DNA of 64,000 bases from NCBI RefSeq assembly GCF_030818935.1, contig NZ_JAUTBD010000001.1, positions 310,001 to 374,000 on the forward strand. The letters run 5' to 3'. Origin of the DNA: Microbacterium sp. SORGH_AS_1204. Lineage in GTDB: Bacteria > Actinomycetota > Actinomycetes > Actinomycetales > Microbacteriaceae. The stretch's first letter is position 1, and the number at the start of each line of letters is the position of its first letter. This document shows positions 55,125 through 63,093 of this stretch, piece by piece. The translations under genes and the position numbers were made by a program. The notes below the pieces were generated by a model, which did not search any database, had not been told where the DNA came from, and saw only the letters and a program-made list of their open reading frames with translations.

Positions 55125-56603
55125 TCAGAGGTCGGCCGGCGGGCGCGTCGCGTTCGTGCGACTCGCGGGCGCATCGGGACCGAACCTCTCCGCCAACGAG
55201 GACCGGCGAACCTTCCCCGCCTCATTGCGGAGGGGAGTCGGCGAGACATGGAGGGCGACGGGTGCATGACGGCCGAGGCGTTCGCGAGCGACGTCTGCCA
55301 CGGCCGAGAGAGCGCCGGGATCGGCGAGGTGCACGGCGGCGTGGACGCACTGCCCCAGATCGTCGTCGGCGACGCCGAATGCCACCGCCTCGATGACGCC
55401 GGGGTGGGAGCACAGCGCCGCTTCGACGGCCGCCGGGTCGATCGTCTCGGCGCCGCGGCGGATGACGTCGTCGGCCCGGTCATGCAAGAAGAGGAAGCCG
55501 TCGGCATCCACATGCCCCAGGTCTCCCAGCGTGTCCCACCCCTCTTCGTCACGGCGAGACGGCGCTCCGGCGTAGGAATAGGCGGCCACGTCGCCGCGCC
55601 GCATCCAGATCGACCCGCGTTCCCCCGTGGGCACCTCGGTCCCGCGGGCGTCGCGGATGCTGATGACGGTTCCGCCGATCGGGCGGCCGACGCTGCCCGG
55701 CCGTTCCAGCCATTGCGTCCCGGTGATGTGGGTGAGGCCGTTCGATTCGCTGCCGGCGTAGACCTCGTCGACCCGCTCGGGGCCGAGCCACTCGAGGAAT
55801 GCCCGCTTCACCTCGGGGGTGCAGGGCGCACCCATGTGCAGAACCCTGTCGATGCGGGAGATCCGCTCGCTCCCGCGCCGCTCGGGGTCGACGCGCAGCA
55901 GGCGGGCCATCATCGTCGGGACGAGCAGACCCCAGGTGACGCCCTCCTTCTCGACGGTGTCGATCCAGCGCTCCGCATCGAAGCGATCCAGGATGACGAG
56001 CCGGTGCCCCGTGAGCAGGCCGCGGAAGGCGTAGGTGAAGACGGCCGAATGCCAGAGGGGACCGGACACGATCTGCGTGGCGCTGCGCGGCAGGAACGCG
56101 GCGACCGGTCGTGACGGATCGAGGGTTGCCGGTGCCGCCGCACGCACGATCTTCGGCCTCCCCGTGGATCCCGACGTGGCGAGAGCCTTCCAGCACGCGG
56201 CCGCCGCGTCGGGGAGGTGGCCCGCGCGGGCTGCGACACGCACGTCCGGCAGCCACGGGACGCCCGTCGAGGCGGGTCGGGTGCCCACGGCGGCGGCCGG
56301 CGGCGCGATGCGTTCGAGGTGCTGTCGCTGCGCGATCGGAAGGTCGGCAGCGATGGGCTGCGGTGTGGCACCCGCGCGCCAGATGCCGAAGCAGGCCGTG
56401 ACGACGTCGCGTCCGTTCGGCAGAGACACGACGACGGTGTCGTCGCGCTTGACCCCGTGGGCGAGCAGTTCGTGCGCGAAGGCGGTCGCGGCGGCATCGA
56501 GCTCCGACGCCGTCATGACGCCTTCTCGGTCGGTGACGATCGGCGCGTCGGGAGCCTGCGTTGCTCGTTCCGCGAGCAGCGCGGAGAACGTGCGCTCGGT
56601 CAC
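55125..56603 (-). CDS. AMP-binding acyl-CoA synthetase
   Basis: A 492-residue class I adenylate-forming enzyme. The P-loop motif is ATSGSTGRPKIVRAA, A5 is YAGSESNGLTHITG, A7 is WDTLGDLGHVDADGFL, and the A10 Lys is in NEAGKVRRSS. It activates an unknown carboxylic acid as an acyl-AMP and then probably a CoA thioester. It overlaps the glycosyltransferase gene upstream by 4 nt and is the last gene of the Nit1C-like operon, suggesting that the cluster handles or makes an acid. Confidence 0.88.
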   Translation of the reverse strand: MTERTFSALLAERATQAPDAPIVTDREGVMTASELDAAATAFAHELLAHGVKRDDTVVVSLPNGRDVVTACFGIWRAGATPQPIAADLPIAQRQHLERIAPPAAAVGTRPASTGVPWLPDVRVAARAGHLPDAAAACWKALATSGSTGRPKIVRAAAPATLDPSRPVAAFLPRSATQIVSGPLWHSAVFTYAFRGLLTGHRLVILDRFDAERWIDTVEKEGVTWGLLVPTMMARLLRVDPERRGSERISRIDRVLHMGAPCTPEVKRAFLEWLGPERVDEVYAGSESNGLTHITGTQWLERPGSVGRPIGGTVISIRDARGTEVPTGERGSIWMRRGDVAAYSYAGAPSRRDEEGWDTLGDLGHVDADGFLFLHDRADDVIRRGAETIDPAAVEAALCSHPGVIEAVAFGVADDDLGQCVHAAVHLADPGALSAVADVARERLGRHAPVALHVSPTPLRNEAGKVRRSSLAERFGPDAPASRTNATRPPADL

Positions 56604-57703
56604 GGGGCGCTTCCGACGCGGACGCGGGCGTAGAAGTCCTCGTGGGCGCGCGCCGCTCGCTCCCAGGTGTGCGCGCGGGCAAGGGCCGTGCCGGCACCGG
56701 GTTCGAGCGCGCCGTCGCCGCTCACCGCCGCGCCGAGCTGCGCGGCGATCTCGGCGGGCGAGGAGGCGTAGCGCACCGTGTCGCCGAACACCTCGCGGAT
56801 AACCGGCAGGTCGCGCGCGACGACGGGCGTCGACGCCGCGAGCGCCTCCATCGCGGCCAGGCCGAAGCCCTCTTTGGTCGAGACGAATGCGAGCGCCCGG
56901 GCCTCGGCGACGAGCGCCGGCAGGGTGGCGTCGTCGACCGGCCCCAGGATGATCGGACGGATGCCGAGCTCCGCGGCGCGCGCCTCGAAGCGCTCCCGGT
57001 ACTCGCGGTAGTCGAACAGCGTCTCGCCGCCGCCGAACACCAGGCGCAGGTCGGGGTGCTCGTCACGCATGAGCGCGTAGGCCTCGAGCAGGTCGATCGA
57101 GCCCTTGCGCGGCTCGATGCCCCCGAGGGCCAGGACGTACGCGCCGAGCTGCGTTCGCCATGCCGCCCGGGCGTCGTCTGCCTCGGCCGCGGCGGCGAAC
57201 CGCTCGGCATCCACGCCGTTCGCGATGACCTCGGGGCGTACGCCGTACCCCTGCTCGACCTCGCGCGCCACCGCCTGCGAGACGCACAGCCGGGCGACCG
57301 GCTCGATGACGGCCCGGTCGTGGCACGCCACGAGCTGGGGCGTCGTGAAGGTGTCGAGGTGGTGGATCGTGCGGACGACCGGGATGCCGCGACGCAGCGC
57401 CGCGTTCGCCGAGATGCAGTCCTGCGCGTGGACGATGTCGGCATCCGGGTCCAGCGCCGCGGCCATCAGCTCGATCGAGCGCTCGATGCGCTCCCCCACG
57501 CCCTCGCCCTCCTGCGGGGGGAAGGGCACGACGCGCACGCGGACGCGCGGGTCGACCGGACGGAAGAACGCGGTGTCGTCGCCGCGCCCCAGCGTCCACA
57601 CCTCCACGTCGTGCCCGCGTGCGGCCAGTGCCTCGGCGAGCGCGAGGGTGTGCACGACCCCGCCGCGGGGCTTGGTGGAATAGGTCAGCTGCGCGATGCG
57701 CAT
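56600..57703 (-). CDS. MSMEG_0565 family glycosyltransferase (GT4)
   Basis: A 367-residue GT-B glycosyltransferase. It begins MRIAQLTYSTKPRGGVVHTLALAEALAARGHDVEVW; the C-terminal donor site contains STKEGFGLAAMEALAASTPVVA (EX7E motif). The opening and the neighbours identify it with the MSMEG_0565 family found in nitrogen-starvation/Nit1C clusters. It likely transfers a sugar to the pathway product; neither donor nor acceptor is known. It is coupled to the acyl-CoA synthetase and 30 bp after the hydrolase paralog. Confidence 0.9.
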   Translation of the reverse strand: MRIAQLTYSTKPRGGVVHTLALAEALAARGHDVEVWTLGRGDDTAFFRPVDPRVRVRVVPFPPQEGEGVGERIERSIELMAAALDPDADIVHAQDCISANAALRRGIPVVRTIHHLDTFTTPQLVACHDRAVIEPVARLCVSQAVAREVEQGYGVRPEVIANGVDAERFAAAAEADDARAAWRTQLGAYVLALGGIEPRKGSIDLLEAYALMRDEHPDLRLVFGGGETLFDYREYRERFEARAAELGIRPIILGPVDDATLPALVAEARALAFVSTKEGFGLAAMEALAASTPVVARDLPVIREVFGDTVRYASSPAEIAAQLGAAVSGDGALEPGAGTALARAHTWERAARAHEDFYARVRVGSAP

Positions 57704-57733
57704 GGGTCGTCCTTTCCGCGGCGAGCGCGCGGT

Positions 57734-58591
57734 CTATGCCGGCGCGCTGAGCCGGTAGGCGTGTTCGGCGCGCTGCGCGAGGTGGTTGAGCGAGCGGCGC
57801 GCGCGGGCGATGTCGCTCGAGACGTCGGCCTCCGCGACGGCGAGCCCACCCTTCGCCCAGGTCTTGGCGACGATCTCGCCCGCGGGGTCGACAACCTTCG
57901 CCTGCCCGAGGAAGCGCAGGCCGCCCAGCACGCCCGTCTGGTTCGACGACACGAGGTAGACCTGGTTCTCCGCTGCCCGGGCGCAGTCGTACAGGTCGAA
58001 CAGGTGGGCCTGCCGGTCGTTGCGGATCCGGTCGGAACGGTCGGTCACGCTCGCCGGCCACGCGCTCAGGCACGCGATAACCTGGGCGCCGTCGAGCGCG
58101 ACCGACCGCGCCGCCTCGGGGAAGGTCTTGTCGAAGTCGATCAGCATGCCGATGCGACCGACCGGGGTGTCGAAGGCGCGGAAGTCGTCACCGGCGGCGT
58201 AGACCTCCGATTCGCCCAGCGGCAGGTGCACCTTGCGGTGCACCCCCAGCACGCCGTCCCCGTTCACGCAGACGGCGGTGTTGTACCGCCGCTCCTCGCC
58301 CCCGTCGACGGCACGCTCGGCGATCCCGAAGCACACCGTCATGTCACCCGCCAGGGCGACGATCGCGGCCACCTCGGGTCCGTCGATCTCGACGGAGTGC
58401 GGGATGCCGTCGCCCTCCTCCACCGGGTGGTGCAGGTCGAGCAGGTAGCCGCCGATCGTGGCATCCGGGAGCACGAGAAGGTCGACGCCGCGCCCGCGTG
58501 CGTCCTCGACGATGCCGGGGAGCTTGGCGAGCGTGCGGTCCACGTCGCGGCCGAAGTGGGCCGCCACCGCAGCCATCGTGACGGATGCCAT
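57734..58591 (-). CDS. Carbon-nitrogen hydrolase paralog lacking the catalytic Cys and Glu
   Basis: A 285-residue nitrilase-superfamily protein closely related to the one at 60161-61063. The catalytic Lys 120 is kept (VHRKVHLPLGE), but the Glu position reads Asp 43 (LPDATIGGYL) and the nucleophile Cys position reads Asp 152 (MLIDFDKTFPE). DNA at both codons is unambiguous (GAT and GAC). The remaining fold text (YNTAVCVNGDG, CLSAWPASVTD, VSSNQTGVLGGLRFLG) is intact, so the protein probably folds and may be a regulatory or structural partner of the active paralog. Confidence 0.9.
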   Translation of the reverse strand: MASVTMAAVAAHFGRDVDRTLAKLPGIVEDARGRGVDLLVLPDATIGGYLLDLHHPVEEGDGIPHSVEIDGPEVAAIVALAGDMTVCFGIAERAVDGGEERRYNTAVCVNGDGVLGVHRKVHLPLGESEVYAAGDDFRAFDTPVGRIGMLIDFDKTFPEAARSVALDGAQVIACLSAWPASVTDRSDRIRNDRQAHLFDLYDCARAAENQVYLVSSNQTGVLGGLRFLGQAKVVDPAGEIVAKTWAKGGLAVAEADVSSDIARARRSLNHLAQRAEHAYRLSAPA

Positions 58592-58615
58592 TCCCCGAGA
58601 GTACGCGCTGGCCGC

Positions 58616-59872
58616 TCAGCGCACCGCGAGGACGCCGCGCGACGCCGCCACGATGCCGGCGGCGACGTGCTCGGCATCCCGTGCGATCGCGTGGAAACGT
58701 CCCGAGCCCCACGTGTGCAGCCACGGGAGCCCCACGAAGGAGAATCCGGGGACCGCCGTCGCGCCGCGGTCGTGCGCCGGGTGCCCGGCCGCATCGAGCA
58801 CGTCGAGGTCGCCGAGCCACGACCAGTCCGCGCGGAAGCCGATGGCCCAGACGACGGCGTCGATTTCGTCGAGGTCGAGTCGGGTGGGGCCTCCAGCGGG
58901 CGTCCACACCGGCTGATAGCGCGGCTCGACCGGAGCGTCGATGCCCTCGCGGGCGACGTAGGCGTCGATGTCGTTCTTGATCGACTCGGCGACCGAATCG
59001 GCGCGGTCGAGGTTGGCCGTGAGGCTGTCGTCGAACGCGAGGCTTCCGTCGGCGACGCCGATCGCCCGTCCGTGCAGGCCCATCCCCTGCGCCGCGAAGA
59101 GACGGAGGTCGATGTCGCGTCCGCCGTCGCGCCCGGTGACGTAGTGATTGGTCGCTGCGCGTTTGGCCGCGGCTTGCTCCCCCACCGGCACGTCGTAGAC
59201 GCCCATGTCGGCGAGCCACGTCATGCAGTCCCGCCCTCGGTAGAACCGCGCCACGCGCGGCGCGCGCCCCACGGCGAGGTGCACCTGGCGTCCCTCGAGG
59301 TGGAGGTCCTCGGCGATCTGCGTGCCCGACTGCCCCGTGCCCACCACGAGCACGGAGCCCGGGAGCTGTCCCGCGTTGCGGTAGTGGTGCGAGTGCATCT
59401 GCACGATGCGCTCGGGCAGGTCATCGGCCCACGACGGCGTGATGGGGCGGTGATAACCCCCGGTCGCCGACGTGACGGCATCCGCGGTGATCTCGCCGGC
59501 GCTGGTCTGCACGACGAACACCCCGTCGTCGCGGCGGTCGACCCGCCGCACCTCCACGCCCTCGGCGATCGGCGCGTCGAACGTGTCGGCGTAGCGGCGC
59601 ACCCAGGCGTAGACCTCGTCGCGGGTCATGAACCCGTCGGGGTCGGGGCCGTCGTACGCGTAGCCGGGCAGCCGGCAGTGCCAGTTCGGCGTGACGAGAG
59701 TGAAGTTGTCCCACCGGCCGTCGCGCCACTCGTGCGCCGCGGACTCCCGCTCGATCACGACGTGCCGCACCTCCGCCTGCGCGAGGTGCCAGCTGACCGA
59801 CAGGCCCGCCTGCCCGCCGCCGACGATGACCGCGGGGTAGTGATCGCCCGGCTGCAGGTCGACGGCGATCAT
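58616..59872 (-). CDS. MSMEG_0569 family flavin-dependent oxidoreductase
   Basis: A 418-residue FAD/NADPH enzyme related to flavin monooxygenases. The FAD motif is AVIVGGGQAGLSVSWHLAQAEV, the NADPH motif is VLVVGTGQSGTQIAEDLH, and SATGGYHRPITPSW lies between them. Family assignment rests on these and on the neighbours. It overlaps the MSMEG_0570-like gene by 4 nt. It likely oxidises an N- or C-centre of the cluster product. Confidence 0.9.
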   Translation of the reverse strand: MIAVDLQPGDHYPAVIVGGGQAGLSVSWHLAQAEVRHVVIERESAAHEWRDGRWDNFTLVTPNWHCRLPGYAYDGPDPDGFMTRDEVYAWVRRYADTFDAPIAEGVEVRRVDRRDDGVFVVQTSAGEITADAVTSATGGYHRPITPSWADDLPERIVQMHSHHYRNAGQLPGSVLVVGTGQSGTQIAEDLHLEGRQVHLAVGRAPRVARFYRGRDCMTWLADMGVYDVPVGEQAAAKRAATNHYVTGRDGGRDIDLRLFAAQGMGLHGRAIGVADGSLAFDDSLTANLDRADSVAESIKNDIDAYVAREGIDAPVEPRYQPVWTPAGGPTRLDLDEIDAVVWAIGFRADWSWLGDLDVLDAAGHPAHDRGATAVPGFSFVGLPWLHTWGSGRFHAIARDAEHVAAGIVAASRGVLAVR

Positions 59873-60168
59873 GCCGCACCCACCGGGAGGGGAGGCTCCA
59901 TGCGCAGCACGGTGACCTCGCCGCCGTCGTAGGCAGCCGCCGACCGCACGATCTCGTCACGGGATGCCATGGCCGAGGTGCACGCGAAGCCGTAGGCGGC
60001 CCGCACGCGTTCGCCCGCGGCATCCAGGGCCTCGCTCGATCGCGCGACGAAGTCGGCGACGTCGTAGCGGCTGCCGGTGGTGAGGTAGTCGTGCATCACG
60101 AGGCTCGGCGAGTAGTGCGAGGACTCGACACCGTCGGGCCAGCGCACCGCGAAGCGCATCTCAGGCAC
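59869..60168 (-). CDS. MSMEG_0570 family nitrogen starvation response protein
   Basis: A 99-residue protein with the family's short form: PEMRFAVRWPDGVESSHYSPSLVMHDYL, then FVARSSEALDAAGERVRAAYGFACTSAMASRDEI. The enzymatic role is unknown; it has a Cys in GFACTSA. It overlaps neighbours on both sides (4 nt and 8 nt), so it is firmly inside the operon. Confidence 0.9.
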   Translation of the reverse strand: MPEMRFAVRWPDGVESSHYSPSLVMHDYLTTGSRYDVADFVARSSEALDAAGERVRAAYGFACTSAMASRDEIVRSAAAYDGGEVTVLRMEPPLPVGAA

Positions 60169-61063
60169 GGGCCAGCTCCTTCCATCCCTCGACGTGCTCC
60201 CCGGCCGTCTCGGCGACCGGGGCGTACACGTCGGGTCGACGGTCGCGCAGGTGGAACATGCCCCCGCGCATCGTCCGGAACGTCTCTTCGATGTCGATCT
60301 CGGCGATGGCGAGCCCGGTGCCGAGCAGGGTCGTCGCGAGGATGTTGCCGCCCGGGTCGACGACCTTGGCGTTGCCGACGTAGCGGAGCGAGCCGAAGGT
60401 GCCCGACTGATTGGATGCCATCCAGAACACCTGGTTGTCGAGGGCCCGCGCGATGTCGAACTGGTTGAACCGGTAGGTCCACCGGTCGTCCTGCAGGTTC
60501 TCGGCGGTCGCGGTGCGCGCCGCGGGCCACGCCGACATGCTCACGACGATCTCGGCGCCGTCGAGGGCGAGCATGCGCGCGGCCTCGGGGAACGCCTTGT
60601 CGTAGCAGATCTGCATGCCCACACGCCCGACGGGGGTGTCGAAGGCGCGATAGGTGTCACCGGCCGAGTACGACATGTTCTCGCCCAGCGGCTGGTGCAC
60701 CTTGCGGTACGAGCCGTAGATGTTCTCGCCGTCCAGGCACACCGCGGCGTTGTACCGCGTCTCACCGTCGTCGGCCAGCTCGCAGAAGCCGATCGTCACG
60801 ACCATGTCGCCGACGAGCTCCTGCACGCGGGCGATCTCGGGTCCGTCGAGCCGGATGGCCGGCGGCATCGAGCGCTTCGTGGTCTTGACGGTGTCGCCGT
60901 GGTTGCCGAGCGAGGAGAGGTATCCGCCGATGGCGGCCTCGGGGAACGCGAGGAACGACACCCCCGCGGCGCGCGCCTCGGTCACCAGGTCGGCGATGAG
61001 CGCGTAGTTCTGCTCCAGGTCTCGGGTGAAGTTCGCCGAGACGGAAGCGACTTTCATGGTCAT
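60161..61063 (-). CDS. Carbon-nitrogen hydrolase (nitrilase superfamily), intact triad
   Basis: A 300-residue enzyme with Glu 42 (AFPEAAIGGYLS), Lys 121 (SYRKVHQPLGE) and Cys 153 (MQICYDKAFPE), the complete nitrilase-superfamily triad. It lacks the ACWEH text typical of Nit6803-type branch 1 nitrilases, so it may cleave an amide or carbamoyl group instead of a nitrile. ATG 61063 follows GAGG by six bases. It lies nine bases after the MSMEG_0572-like gene. Confidence 0.9.
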   Translation of the reverse strand: MTMKVASVSANFTRDLEQNYALIADLVTEARAAGVSFLAFPEAAIGGYLSSLGNHGDTVKTTKRSMPPAIRLDGPEIARVQELVGDMVVTIGFCELADDGETRYNAAVCLDGENIYGSYRKVHQPLGENMSYSAGDTYRAFDTPVGRVGMQICYDKAFPEAARMLALDGAEIVVSMSAWPAARTATAENLQDDRWTYRFNQFDIARALDNQVFWMASNQSGTFGSLRYVGNAKVVDPGGNILATTLLGTGLAIAEIDIEETFRTMRGGMFHLRDRRPDVYAPVAETAGEHVEGWKELARA

Positions 61064-61071
61064 GCCGGGCC

Positions 61072-61599
61072 TCAGAGGTTGTAGGTGGAGTTGATGATCG
61101 CGCCCTTGCGCGCGTAGTAGATGAGCGCGTCCTGCACGTCGAGCGGGTGCGCGGGGATGACGCCCTCGATGAGGTCTTCTTCGCGGATGCCGTGCAGGGC
61201 CAGGCCGAAGCGGCAGCAGTAGACCGTGCCGCCTTCCTTGATGAACGTCTCGAGCGAGTTGTTCATGTTGAGCTCGCCGGGGAAGCCCGCGTCGCCCGTG
61301 GTCGGGAAGCCGCGGTTGGCGGTGGCGGCCAGCGTGCCCGGACCGTACAGGTAGATGGCCGACTCGAAGCCCTTGCGCAGGGCCCGGGTCGCCTGGAGGA
61401 TCGCGACGAAGCTCACCGAGGACTCGTGCGGGATGCCGTGGATGAGGGTGAAGTAGGTCTCGCCGTCCTCCGCCTGGAAGTCGGGGAAGAGCTTGGTCGA
61501 GCCGTAGATGTTGCTGCCCTTGGGGAGCGAGGGGTGGGGGACCTCGCCGAGGGACTTGGCGATGTTCTCGGCGATCTGAGCGTCGATGTCGGTGGTCAT
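61072..61599 (-). CDS. MSMEG_0572/Sll0783 family nitrogen starvation response protein
   Basis: A 175-residue protein of the Sll0783 family: IYGSTKLFPDFQAEDGETYFTLIHGIPHESSVSFVAILQATRALRKGFESAIYLYG, then GGTVYCCRFGLALHGIREEDLIEG. A double Cys (YCCRFG) resembles DsrE-like folds. It is the first gene after the 102-bp gap that holds the GlnR-like box, and it begins the second part of the cluster. The biochemical role is unknown. Confidence 0.92.
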   Translation of the reverse strand: MTTDIDAQIAENIAKSLGEVPHPSLPKGSNIYGSTKLFPDFQAEDGETYFTLIHGIPHESSVSFVAILQATRALRKGFESAIYLYGPGTLAATANRGFPTTGDAGFPGELNMNNSLETFIKEGGTVYCCRFGLALHGIREEDLIEGVIPAHPLDVQDALIYYARKGAIINSTYNL

Positions 61600-61667
61600 G
61601 ATGATGTCCTTCGCGTCGGTGGAGCCGGGGATGGAGCGTCTGTCTGGTAACAGGCTCGTCGGTTCGT

Positions 61668-61705
61668 GTTTCGGATTGGTTTCGGTCGGAAAGAGCTTGC
61701 GTTAC
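61668..61705 (-). promoter_or_regulatory. GlnR-like box in front of the Sll0783-family gene
   Basis: On the minus strand GTAAC, TCTTT, GAAAC and GAAAC occur with six bases between each, so four pentamers repeat with an 11-base period. The known actinobacterial GlnR site is GTNAC-n6-GAAAC-n6-GTNAC-n6-GAAAC; two of four boxes match exactly, a third is close. The first box overlaps the stop codon of the upstream gene. Because the cluster family is linked to nitrogen starvation, control by GlnR is plausible but unproven. Confidence 0.5.
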
Positions 61706-63093
61706 GCCTGGCCGAGGCCGGTGGCATCCGTGTTGAGCGCACGGGTCTCGACGCCGTCGGGCCACCGCAGCACGACGCCGGGCTCGGCGCTCAGTTCGCC
61801 GATCGTGGCCGAGTGCGCGAGCGGCGAGGGGATCTCGGGAGCATCGGCGGTGAGCATGCCGTACCCCGGAAAGCAGGTGAGCCAGTCGCCGAAGGCGACG
61901 TCGGGCGGCGCGGGGATGTCGGCCACGTCGATGCGCGCACCGGTACCGGAGGCCTCGGCGAGCATCGCCGTCGTGCCGACGATGCCGGCCATGCTGACGT
62001 CTTTCGCCGCAGCGGGCCGGTGCGCGGCGAGGAGCCCCGCCAGGTGCCGCAGCTCCTCGCCCGTCCGGGTGGAGGTCGAGTCCCACTGGCGTCCCTCGAA
62101 GCCGCGGCGCCAGCGGCCGTGCAGGTCGACGGTGAGACCCAGCCGGTGCCCGGCCCGCCCGCCACCGCCGGGGATCGGCGCGGTCGTGCGCCCGAGCGCC
62201 GTCACCGCCAGCGACGACGCCCCCCGCAGCTGCGTGTGCCCGCCCAGGACCGGGACGTCCCATGCGACCGCGGCGCTGCGCAGTCCCGAGACGATCCGGC
62301 GCACCGCCGACGGGGTGGCCGCCGACACGGCATCCATCAGTCCCACCGCCCGCGCACCCATCGCCGAGAGGTCGTTCACGTTGACCAGCACCCCGCACCA
62401 CCCGGCCCACTCGGGGTCCTTGTCGATGAGGGCGGGAAGGATCGCGTCGGTGGCGACCACGACATCGGTGCCTGACACGAGCGCCCCGTCGTCTCCGACC
62501 CAGCCGTCGCCGCCGAGCGCTTCGGGATGGTCGTCGCGGATGCCGGCGAGCACGTCGCCGAGGGGCAGCTTCATGGCCCCGACGAGGTCGGCGATGCGGT
62601 CGATGGGCCAGCGCATCCGCACGTGCGGGGCGCCGCCGATCACGGCCTCCCCCCAGCGCACCCACCCGAGGTGGCGGAAAAGAGGCTCGTTGCGTTGCTG
62701 CACCGTCGCGTCGAAGCGCAGCACGCCCCGGCTCACCGCCTCACGACACGCTTCGCGAACGAGAGCGGAACCGATCCCGCCCGCGTGGCGAGCACCGCGC
62801 CGCACGACGAGACGCCCGCCCGTCCACCAGCCGATGTCGCGCGCGGTGGCGGGGGCGAGTCGCACCCCGCCGAGCACGTCACCGGTGGCGGTGGCCGCGA
62901 CGAGCACCACCGTGCGGGGGTCGTCGTCGATGTCGTCGTGGTCGGTGCCGGCGAAGAGCCCCTGCTCGCCGACGAAGACGTCGCGCCGGATCGCGCGGTA
63001 CGCGGCGAGGTCGGTGGCATCCGCCACCCGGATGACCCACGCGGGCGCCTCCTGCGCACGGGGTGCGCCGGTCAGCACCGGCACGTCGAACAT
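61702..63093 (-). CDS. MSMEG_0567-type fusion: GNAT acetyltransferase and Sll0787 AIR-synthase-related domain
   Basis: About 463 residues with two domains. Residues 10-150 are the Sll0786-type GNAT (VFVGEQGLFAGTDHDDIDDDPRTVVLVA, ARHAGGIGSALVREACREA), and 160-463 are the AIR-synthase-like ATP-binding fold (GDDGALVSGTDVVVATDAILPALIDKDPEWAGWCGVLVNVNDLSAMGARAVGLMDAVSA, VLGGHTQLRG). In cyanobacteria these are separate genes, here one, as in Mycobacterium. ATG 63093 overlaps the radical SAM stop by one base. Confidence 0.92.
   Translation of the reverse strand: MFDVPVLTGAPRAQEAPAWVIRVADATDLAAYRAIRRDVFVGEQGLFAGTDHDDIDDDPRTVVLVAATATGDVLGGVRLAPATARDIGWWTGGRLVVRRGARHAGGIGSALVREACREAVSRGVLRFDATVQQRNEPLFRHLGWVRWGEAVIGGAPHVRMRWPIDRIADLVGAMKLPLGDVLAGIRDDHPEALGGDGWVGDDGALVSGTDVVVATDAILPALIDKDPEWAGWCGVLVNVNDLSAMGARAVGLMDAVSAATPSAVRRIVSGLRSAAVAWDVPVLGGHTQLRGASSLAVTALGRTTAPIPGGGGRAGHRLGLTVDLHGRWRRGFEGRQWDSTSTRTGEELRHLAGLLAAHRPAAAKDVSMAGIVGTTAMLAEASGTGARIDVADIPAPPDVAFGDWLTCFPGYGMLTADAPEIPSPLAHSATIGELSAEPGVVLRWPDGVETRALNTDATGLGQA

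Noticed and set aside
56561..59932. A 1123-codon plus-strand open frame opposite the Nit1C-like genes.
   Set aside because: It is antisense to four genes with clear family motifs; long antisense frames are expected in DNA with this codon bias, and the product has no fold signature.
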